Assembly (NCBI GenBank): GCA_014379305.1
Contig: JACMMB010000308.1
Location: 1 to 5,169, forward strand
DNA length: 5,169 nt
Source: Akkermansiaceae bacterium
GTDB lineage: Bacteria > Verrucomicrobiota > Verrucomicrobiia > Verrucomicrobiales > Akkermansiaceae
Direction of reading: 5' to 3'
The notes below the pieces were generated by a model. It was not told where the DNA came from. It saw nothing but the letters and a program-made list of their open reading frames with translations, and did no database searches. Both the position numbers and the translations under genes were made by a program. Below, one piece after another: positions 1 through 4,924 of this stretch. The first letter of the stretch is position 1; each line of letters begins with the position of its first letter.

Positions 1-1034
1 ATGGCTTTGGTTTCCTGGGTGGTGTGGCGGACGATCAGCTTGGCGCGCGGCGGCATGGCTTTTGACGAAAACCAGCAAACCATGGCCTCGATGTCCTGTT
101 CGACTTTCGGCGGATTATTGCACTTCACCAAGGTATCTCCGCGCGAGATATCGATTTCATCGGTAAGGGTCAGGCAAACCGACTGCGGAGCGAAAGCCTC
201 TTCCTTTTCGCCATCGGTGGAGTGGATGGCCTTGATGCGGGTTTTGAATCCGGAGGGCAGGACGGTGATTTCATCGCCTGGTTTGAAAACGCCACCTGCG
301 ACGCGTCCCGCATAGCCGCGGAAGTCGTGAAACTCATCCGACATCGGGCGGATGACCCATTGGACCGGGAAGCGCGCATCGACGTGGTTTTCCTCGCCGC
401 CCACATAGACATTCTCCAAGTGATAAAGAAGGGTTGGGCCCTGGTACCAAGCCATTTTTTCCGATTTATCGACGACATTGTCTCCGTTAAGCGCGGAAAT
501 AGGAATGGCGGTGATATCAACGATATTATCGAGGCGGGAGGCAAACTCGCGGTAGTCGTTGACGATTTGGTTGTAGATTTTCTCGGAGTAATCGACGAGA
601 TCCATTTTATTCACAGCGACGACGAGATGCTGGATGCGCAGGAGATTGGCGATGAAAGAGTGGCGCTTGGTCTGCTCGATGACTCCCTTGCGTGCGTCGA
701 TGAGTATGATCGCGAGGTTGGCGGTTGAGGCACCGGTGACCATGTTCCGGGTGTATTGGGTATGGCCGGGGGTGTCGGCGATGATGAATTTTCGCTTTGG
801 GGTGGCGAAGTAGCGGTAGGCGACATCGATGGTGATGCCTTGTTCGCGCTCGGCCTTGAGGCCGTCCGTCAGGAGTGCGAGATTGACATTTTCATCGCCC
901 CGGCGGCGGGAGGATTCCTCCATGGCCTCGAGCTGGTCCTCGAAGATGGATTTTGAGTCGTAGAGTAATCTGCCGATGAGGGTGGATTTGCCGTCATCGA
1001 CGGAGCCAGCTGTAGTGAAGCGGAGGAGGTCCAT
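1..1034 (-). CDS. cysN: Sulfate adenylyltransferase GTPase subunit CysN (3' end cut by window edge)
   Basis: Large subunit of ATP sulfurylase. GTP hydrolysis drives formation of adenosine 5'-phosphosulfate (APS) from sulfate and ATP by its partner CysD in the cytoplasm. I read 344 uninterrupted residues from the ATG at 1034 to the edge; the family is usually about 420-475 residues, so the C-terminal part is missing. All GTPase motifs are present: P-loop GSVDDGKST (10-18), REQGITID switch region (63-70), DTPGH (87-91), NKMD (142-145) and SALNGDNV (180-187). An EF-Tu-like second domain follows (about 221-300) with RFPVQ, DFRGYAG and DEIDISRGD. The protein lacks the roughly 25-residue N-terminal extension of E. 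coli CysN and starts directly at MDLLRFTTAG. The start lies 8 bases after the nucleotidyltransferase stop and has no Shine-Dalgarno sequence, only TTTTTAAA before ATG, suggesting coupled translation. CysC is a separate gene upstream, so a CysN-CysC (NodQ-type) fusion is unlikely, though the missing C-terminus leaves this open. Confidence 0.96.
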   Translation of the reverse strand, partial: MDLLRFTTAGSVDDGKSTLIGRLLYDSKSIFEDQLEAMEESSRRRGDENVNLALLTDGLKAEREQGITIDVAYRYFATPKRKFIIADTPGHTQYTRNMVTGASTANLAIILIDARKGVIEQTKRHSFIANLLRIQHLVVAVNKMDLVDYSEKIYNQIVNDYREFASRLDNIVDITAIPISALNGDNVVDKSEKMAWYQGPTLLYHLENVYVGGEENHVDARFPVQWVIRPMSDEFHDFRGYAGRVAGGVFKPGDEITVLPSGFKTRIKAIHSTDGEKEEAFAPQSVCLTLTDEIDISRGDTLVKCNNPPKVEQDIEAMVCWFSSKAMPPRAKLIVRHTTQETKA

Positions 1035-1042
1035 TTTAAAAA

Positions 1043-1606
1043 TCAGGAATCGGCTAGTTGCAGGGCGGCTCGCCAATCTTTGATCAAGCCAAGGTTTTGA
1101 GTGGCGGTTTCCAAGAACGGGAGGTCCAGGCTTTGCTGGGCGATTACCCCCGCGATGTCGCGCAGATGCTTCCGGCTGCCTCCTTCGCGAAAAAATTCGA
1201 GTTTATAGAGGATCACGTATTCGGGTGGGGCGAAAGAGACTTCGAGCGAATGAATCCGGATACGGCGTCGATTCTCAAGCGACCACTGGAGATATGGGTG
1301 GTTTCGTGAAGGGTAGGCGTCGGCTTTGAGGCCGGAATGATGGTGGATGATGTTGAAATGGCCGCGTGTCTCGCGGAGGCATTCAACCTGAATCACTTCC
1401 ACCGGAGGTAGATAGAAGTCCTCTGCGGGGTAAAGACCATGAAAGGTTTCAATTTGGTCCCTTGCCGGAAAAATGGCGAGATCGATGTCGAGGGTATTGC
1501 GCGGCTCGCCATAAACGGCGGTCGCAACCGAGCCCGTGATCATATACTCGATACCCGCCAACTCTAGGGGAGCGACGAATAGCTGGATAAGGTCAGGGTC
1601 TTGCAT
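1043..1606 (-). CDS. AbiEii-like nucleotidyltransferase, possible toxin of a two-gene unit
   Basis: A 187-residue protein of the nucleotidyltransferase fold, resembling the AbiEii/DUF6036-type group. The catalytic signature is visible: GS at 25-26 followed by DID at 40-42 (the usual G-S then D-x-D spacing), with a probable third carboxylate at D96 in KADAY. The C-terminal half carries PEYVILYKLEFFREGG followed by RKHLRDI (128-151) and a later LDLPFLE, which I recognise from uncharacterised nucleotidyltransferases of this type. Such proteins often sit behind a small gene, as here: the ATG lies 14 bases inside the end of the 64-residue ORF. The stop is 8 bases before cysN. AbiEii family members act as toxins by transferring nucleotides to RNA or protein targets, but many relatives have no tested function. 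The target is unknown. Its place between cysD and cysN is unusual. The fold is confident from motifs; the toxin role is only inferred. Confidence 0.8.
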   Translation of the reverse strand: MQDPDLIQLFVAPLELAGIEYMITGSVATAVYGEPRNTLDIDLAIFPARDQIETFHGLYPAEDFYLPPVEVIQVECLRETRGHFNIIHHHSGLKADAYPSRNHPYLQWSLENRRRIRIHSLEVSFAPPEYVILYKLEFFREGGSRKHLRDIAGVIAQQSLDLPFLETATQNLGLIKDWRAALQLADS

Positions 1607-1787
1607 GGAGCCAGACGCGGGCGAGTTTGGATTCTATTTCGGCAGGACTGGCTTGTGGGAAACTTGCGCGTAAACCGGATCGCTTGAGTTCCCTCGATTG
1701 GCGGATGGTGGCGATGAGGAGTTCGAGTTTCCCGGTTGGTGTCATGGCCTTCCAAGCGGCGATCTGGCGGGAGCACGGGAGATCCAT
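1593..1787 (-). CDS. Small conserved-type protein paired with the nucleotidyltransferase, possible antitoxin
   Basis: A 64-residue, basic, probably all-helical protein. The core is AWKAMTPTGKLELL (11-24), then a basic stretch RELKRSGLRASFP (32-44), then ASPAEIESKLARVWL (46-60). This pattern (W-x-x-M-T-P, a helix, G-[IL]-R-x-x-x-P, a short E/I-rich helix, a final L) resembles small proteins I have seen encoded just before AbiEii/DUF6036-like nucleotidyltransferases; I cannot name the family. The ATG at 1787 is 3 bases after the cysD stop, and the reading frame overlaps the nucleotidyltransferase start by 14 bases. An AAGGAAGG purine run within the cysD end lies about 13 bases upstream, rather far for a ribosome-binding site. 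An internal ATG at 1745 (residue 15) preceded by GGAAGGCC is an alternative start, but it would lose the conserved-looking W12. An antitoxin or partner role is inferred only from gene arrangement. Confidence 0.7.
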   Translation of the reverse strand: MDLPCSRQIAAWKAMTPTGKLELLIATIRQSRELKRSGLRASFPQASPAEIESKLARVWLHARP

Positions 1788-1790
1788 GGT

Positions 1791-2696
1791 TCAGAAGTAG
1801 CCTTCCTTTTTGCGGTCTTCCATGGCGGTTTCGGAGCGTTTGTCATCCGAACGGGTGCCGCGTTCGGTTTGGCGTGCGGCGGCAACTTCGGCGATGACTT
1901 CGTCCAAGTCGGAGGCGTGGGATTCGACGGCCCCGGTGCAGGTGGCATCTCCGATGGTGCGGAAGCGGACCGTGCGGGTGGAGACCGTTTCGTGCTCCTG
2001 GGGTTTGAGAAATTTCGTGACGCCGAGTAGTGTGCCGTTGCGTTCGAAGACTTCGCGCTGGTGGGAAAAGTAGATGGAGGGGAGTGGGATTTTTTCGCGC
2101 TTGATATACATCCAGATGTCCATTTCGGTAAAATTGGAAAGCGGGAAAACGCGGAAGTGTTCGCCGGGGTTTTTGCGGCCATTGAAGAGATTCCAAAGCT
2201 CCGGACGCTGGTTTTTCGGGTCCCATTGGCCGAAATCGTCCCGATGGGAGAAGAATCTTTCCTTGGCACGGGCTTTTTCCTCATCCCGGCGGCCACCGCC
2301 CAGTGCGGCATCGTATGCGTATTTTTCAAGGGTATCGAGGAGGGTGACGGTCTGCAGTTTGTTGCGGGAGGCATTTGCACCCTTTTCCTCGACGACCCTT
2401 CCGGAATCGATGGACTCCTGAACGGAACCGACGATCAGGTTGGCACGAATGAATTCGACGAACTCATCACGGTAGATCATGGTCTCTTCGAAATTGTGGC
2501 CGGTGTCGATATGGACAAGAGGAAACGGCATACGGGCAGGCCAGAAGGCTTTTTTTGCAAGCCATGCCATGACAATGGAATCCTTGCCGCCGGAGAAAAG
2601 AAGAGCCGGGTTTTGGAACTGAGCGGCGGTTTCCCTGAGAATGAAGATTGCCTCGGCTTCGAGTTGATCGAGGTGGGAAAGGTTGTAGTTGGGCAT
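1791..2696 (-). CDS. cysD: Sulfate adenylyltransferase subunit 2 CysD
   Basis: Catalytic small subunit of ATP sulfurylase, which joins sulfate to AMP from ATP to give APS while CysN hydrolyses GTP. It belongs to the PAPS-reductase/N-type ATP pyrophosphatase fold. Visible motifs are the PP-loop SGGKDS (35-40), HIDTGHNF (62-69), GGGRRDEEKARAKER (132-146), the FRVFPLSNFTEMDIW segment (181-195), GDATCTGAVES (249-259) and the typical C-terminal end EDRKKEGYF. From the ATG at 2696 it is 301 residues, essentially the length of E. coli CysD (302). The frame stays open upstream to a TTG at 2795, but those 33 extra residues do not look like the family. No Shine-Dalgarno sequence precedes the ATG; the leader is pyrimidine-rich. 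It follows cysC after a 143-base gap that may carry its own promoter, and is followed after 3 bases by a small gene instead of cysN. Confidence 0.97.
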   Translation of the reverse strand: MPNYNLSHLDQLEAEAIFILRETAAQFQNPALLFSGGKDSIVMAWLAKKAFWPARMPFPLVHIDTGHNFEETMIYRDEFVEFIRANLIVGSVQESIDSGRVVEEKGANASRNKLQTVTLLDTLEKYAYDAALGGGRRDEEKARAKERFFSHRDDFGQWDPKNQRPELWNLFNGRKNPGEHFRVFPLSNFTEMDIWMYIKREKIPLPSIYFSHQREVFERNGTLLGVTKFLKPQEHETVSTRTVRFRTIGDATCTGAVESHASDLDEVIAEVAAARQTERGTRSDDKRSETAMEDRKKEGYF

Positions 2697-2713
2697 CAGA
2701 AAAGAATGGAAAA

Positions 2714-2731
2714 GGATCAGGGCTGAAATCC
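2714..2731 (-). terminator. Possible weak hairpin plus T-rich tract before cysD (attenuator candidate)
   Basis: On the transcribed strand GGATT and GATCC can pair (4 Watson-Crick pairs plus one G-T) around an 8-base loop. The stem is followed directly by TTTTCC and then ATTCTTTT, ending just before the cysD ATG at 2696. The shape is that of an intrinsic terminator, but the stem is short and the T tract is interrupted. It could be a weak attenuator controlling entry into cysD, or a chance pairing in a pyrimidine-rich leader. No competing antiterminator hairpin or leader peptide was evident. Confidence 0.2.
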
Positions 2732-2741
2732 GTGCAAGACT

Positions 2742-2774
2742 CTGAATATGAGAGCTGCTTGCTGATATGAGCTG
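2742..2774 (-). repeat. Imperfect direct repeat with 20-base period in the cysD leader
   Basis: Given on the plus strand, CTGAATATGAGAGCTG (2742-2757) is followed 20 bases later by CTGATATGAGCTG (2762-2774); the two copies differ by small insertions only. Two similar elements about two helical turns apart upstream of a start codon are compatible with a regulator-binding site. The second copy covers the possible -10 element of the cysD promoter. The similarity is seen directly; the regulatory role is inferred. Confidence 0.35.
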
Positions 2775-2791
2775 AGCGAGTGAACGGTCAA
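2762..2791 (-). promoter_or_regulatory. Possible sigma-70-type promoter for cysD
   Basis: On the minus strand TTGACC (2791-2786, 5 of 6 matches to the -35 consensus) is followed after 18 bases by TATCAG (2767-2762, 4 of 6 matches to -10). A transcript would begin near 2755, leaving about 60 bases before the cysD ATG. The spacing and -10 are not ideal, and consensus use in this organism is assumed. It would let cysD and the genes after it be expressed separately from the polysaccharide genes upstream. Confidence 0.25.
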
Positions 2792-2796
2792 GCAAT

Positions 2797-2816
2797 AATT
2801 AGTAAGTCAACTAATT
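2797..2816. repeat. Perfect 7-base inverted repeat in the cysC-cysD gap
   Basis: AATTAGT and ACTAATT form a perfect 7-base inverted repeat around a 6-base spacer, in an AT-rich patch starting 23 bases after the cysC stop and immediately upstream of the possible cysD -35 element. It lacks GC pairs and a following T tract, so it is a poor terminator. An operator for a dimeric regulator is the more natural reading, but an AT-rich chance palindrome cannot be excluded. Confidence 0.4.
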
Positions 2817-2839
2817 CTGTAATGAATGATTTCCCATGC

Positions 2840-3433
2840 TTACATCGAAGAGAAGCGGGGAATGATTGATTCCACCAGCTCGATGGCGGAATCCTCAATG
2901 GTCAGGATCTCCGTATCCAAGGTGAGATCAGGGTTCAGGGGTGGCTCAAAGGAACCGTCCTTGCCGGTAAAGTGGTCGATTTCGCCGCGGGCAGCTTTGG
3001 CATACAGGCCTTTGACATCGCGTTTTTCGCAGGCTTCGTATGAGGCTTTGATGTAGATTTCAAAGAGATTTTCCTCGCCGATGATGCCTCTTGCAAGGTC
3101 ACGCAGCACTCCGCGCGGGGTGATCGCCGAGATGAAGACGATGACGCCGTTTTGGACCAGCACTTTTGTGAACTCGGCAATGCGACGGATGTTTTCAAGG
3201 CGGTCCTCATCGCTGAATCCGAGATTGGCATTCAGGCCAGTCCGCAGGTTATCGCCATCGAGGATTATGGTGAACCGGCCCTGTTGATGGAGCACGCGCT
3301 CGGCGGCGTTGGCGATGGTCGATTTGCCTGAGCCCGAGAGGCCGCACATCCAAATCGCCAAGCCCTTTTGATTGAGGAGGGCTTCCTTATCATGGCGATT
3401 GAGGAAGCGGTGGAATTCGGGGTGAATGTTCAT
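2840..3433 (-). CDS. cysC: Adenylylsulfate kinase CysC
   Basis: APS kinase, which phosphorylates APS at the 3' hydroxyl with ATP to give PAPS, the universal sulfate donor for sulfotransferases and the substrate for PAPS reductase. From the ATG at 3433 the protein is 197 residues, close to E. coli CysC (201). Motifs are the Walker A GLSGSGKST (31-39), LDGDNLR (58-64), GFSDEDRLENIRR (72-84), FISAITPRG (100-108), KGLYAKAARGEIDHFTG (141-157) and the PPLNPDL substrate-lid end (164-170). I chose the ATG giving MNIHPEF because this resembles the usual family N-terminus. An in-frame GTG at 3496 would add 21 residues and overlap the ugd stop by 4 bases (GTGA). That arrangement is typical of coupled genes, but the added residues do not look like the family. 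No Shine-Dalgarno sequence precedes the ATG. With no reductase gene visible, PAPS may serve sulfation rather than cysteine synthesis. Confidence 0.96.
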   Translation of the reverse strand: MNIHPEFHRFLNRHDKEALLNQKGLAIWMCGLSGSGKSTIANAAERVLHQQGRFTIILDGDNLRTGLNANLGFSDEDRLENIRRIAEFTKVLVQNGVIVFISAITPRGVLRDLARGIIGEENLFEIYIKASYEACEKRDVKGLYAKAARGEIDHFTGKDGSFEPPLNPDLTLDTEILTIEDSAIELVESIIPRFSSM

Positions 3434-3454
3434 TTTACGAAAACGGCCAGAAAC

Positions 3455-3484
3455 AGTATTAATGGAAAATCGAGCCAATTTCAA
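3455..3484 (-). promoter_or_regulatory. Weak promoter-like pair upstream of cysC
   Basis: In the 59-base gap between the ugd stop and the cysC ATG, TTGAAA (3484-3479, 5 of 6 matches to -35) is followed after 18 bases by AATACT (3460-3455, 4 of 6 matches to -10). The match is weak, and such pairs occur by chance in AT-rich gaps. Read-through from ugd is the simpler explanation of cysC expression. Confidence 0.15.
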
Positions 3485-3492
3485 GAGATCGC

Positions 3493-4881
3493 TCACTCCC
3501 CTTTTCCGATAATGAATGCGTCAAAACCGTGTTGAGCCAGGCTGGCGATAGGAAGGATGGCGCGGCCGTCAAAGACGAAGGCAGGCTTGAGCATAAGGCT
3601 GTGGATTTTAGGGAGATCCAGGTTTCGGAATTCATCCCACTCGGTCAGAGTGGCGAGGGCATGGGCACCTTTAACCGCTGAGTATGGATCCAAGGCGACC
3701 TCAACATTGGAATCGATGAGTTCCTGGGAAACGCCGACTTCCAAGAGGTCGCTACAGATGGTTTCCTTGGGAACGCGAGGATCATAGATAACCACATGGG
3801 CGTTTTCCGCAAGAAGGTCCCTGCAAACGTTGATGGCCGCTGATTCCCGGGTATCGTTGGTGTCTTTTTTGAAGGCGAAACCGAGGATTGCGATGCGTTT
3901 TCCGGAGACGGTATTAAACAGGGTTCGAACGATTTTTTCAACGAATCTGGATTTCTGCCAATCGTTCATGGTAACCACCGAGCGCCAGTATTTCGCGACT
4001 TCCGGGAGGTTGAATGACTCGCAAAGGTAGACAAGATTCAGAATGTCTTTTTGGAAACAGGAGCCACCGAAGCCGACGGAGGCTTTAAGGAATTTCGGGC
4101 CGATACGGGAATCGGTGCCAATGGCGCGGGCGACTTCATCGACATCCGCGCCGGTGGCTTCGCAGAGTGCGGAGATGGAATTGATCGAAGAGATGCGCTG
4201 GGCGAGAAAGGCGTTGGCGACGAGTTTCGAAAGCTCCGAGGACCAGAGATTGGTAGTGATGATTTTCTCGCGGGGAACCCAGTTCGCATAAACCGAGACG
4301 AGGGCTTCGAGAGCGGCCTGGCCTTCGGAGGTTTGCTCGCCGCCAATGAGAATGCGATCGGGATTCTGCATATCAGCGACGGCGGTGCCTTCGGCGAGGA
4401 ACTCCGGGTTGGAGAGGACTTGGAAAGTGGCTCCATTGGAGGAGTTTGCGGCGATGATGGTCTGAATCGCGGTTGCCGTTTTGACGGGAATCGTGGACTT
4501 TTCGACGATAATTTTATTGCCGTGGGAGACCTCTGCAATGAGTCGAGCGGCGGACTCGATGTAGCGCAGATCGGCGGCACGTCCCGCGCCGATGCCGTAG
4601 GATTTGGTCGGGGTGCCGACACAGACGAAGATCAGGTCGGCCGCTGCGATGGCGGATTTGATTTCAGTGGAGAAGTGGAGATTTTTGCCACGGGCGGATT
4701 CGACGACTTCCTTGAGGCCGGGCTCATAAACCGGCAGGTTATCCGAGTTCCAGGCATCGATCCGCTTTTGATTGAAATCGCAGACAGTGACCTGGATCTT
4801 GGGACATTTGGCGGCGATCATGGCCATGGTAGGGCCACCGACGTAGCCGGCACCGAGGCAGCAGATAGAATTGATAATCAT
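3493..4881 (-). CDS. ugd: UDP-glucose 6-dehydrogenase (eukaryote-like long type)
   Basis: Oxidises UDP-glucose twice with NAD+ to UDP-glucuronate, a precursor of uronic-acid-containing polysaccharides. The 462-residue protein has the full three-part architecture. The N-terminal Rossmann domain has GAGYVGGPT (10-18) and FVCVGTPTK (85-93). The middle region has VEKSTIPV (126-133), the NPEFLAEGTA active-site loop (158-167) and ELSKLVANAFLAQR (216-229) with probable catalytic K219 and N223. The catalytic cysteine is C275 in GFGGSCFQKDI (270-280), with D279 nearby. The C-terminal NAD-like domain has LGFAFKKDTNDTRES (333-347) and ends near FDGR (437-440). CCLGAGYVGGPT and FGGSCFQKDILNLVYLCE are closer to the animal/plant-type enzyme than to the shorter E. 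coli Ugd. The ATG at 4881 is set by the Rossmann motif. It lies 43 bases after the glycosyltransferase stop, without a Shine-Dalgarno sequence. Confidence 0.96.
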   Translation of the reverse strand: MIINSICCLGAGYVGGPTMAMIAAKCPKIQVTVCDFNQKRIDAWNSDNLPVYEPGLKEVVESARGKNLHFSTEIKSAIAAADLIFVCVGTPTKSYGIGAGRAADLRYIESAARLIAEVSHGNKIIVEKSTIPVKTATAIQTIIAANSSNGATFQVLSNPEFLAEGTAVADMQNPDRILIGGEQTSEGQAALEALVSVYANWVPREKIITTNLWSSELSKLVANAFLAQRISSINSISALCEATGADVDEVARAIGTDSRIGPKFLKASVGFGGSCFQKDILNLVYLCESFNLPEVAKYWRSVVTMNDWQKSRFVEKIVRTLFNTVSGKRIAILGFAFKKDTNDTRESAAINVCRDLLAENAHVVIYDPRVPKETICSDLLEVGVSQELIDSNVEVALDPYSAVKGAHALATLTEWDEFRNLDLPKIHSLMLKPAFVFDGRAILPIASLAQHGFDAFIIGKGE

Positions 4882-4924
4882 TGGGAAGTGGAGGTTGGAT
4901 TTCGGACGAGGGATAATTGAGGGT

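Noticed and set aside
170..544. A 124-residue minus-strand open frame within cysN in another frame
   Set aside because: Ser/Pro/Arg-rich composition typical of an out-of-frame reading of a coding region; overlaps CysN fully.
222..728. A 168-residue open frame on the plus strand opposite cysN
   Set aside because: Antisense shadow; the minus-strand frame translates without interruption to CysN with all GTPase motifs.
1043..1787. A mobile element carrying the nucleotidyltransferase pair
   Set aside because: No terminal inverted repeats, target-site duplication, transposase or integrase was seen at either junction; the genes abut or overlap their neighbours directly.
2061..2726. A 221-residue open frame on the plus strand opposite cysD
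   Set aside because: Antisense shadow of cysD, whose motifs and length are complete; no recognisable family features.
2697..2795. An N-terminal extension of CysD starting at TTG 2795
   Set aside because: The 33 extra residues do not resemble CysD, and the protein from ATG 2696 already has the family length of about 301 residues.
4038..4622. A 194-residue minus-strand open frame inside ugd
   Set aside because: Pro/Ser-rich out-of-frame shadow of ugd with no motif of its own.
4051..4920. A 289-residue open frame on the plus strand opposite ugd
   Set aside because: It is an exact antisense shadow of the strongly supported ugd gene, rich in Gly and Asp as expected from reversed codons, with no recognisable domain.
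4882..4924. A terminator or promoter between the glycosyltransferase and ugd
   Set aside because: The 43-base gap is pyrimidine-rich and shows no convincing hairpin or -10/-35 pair; read-through is the simplest reading.
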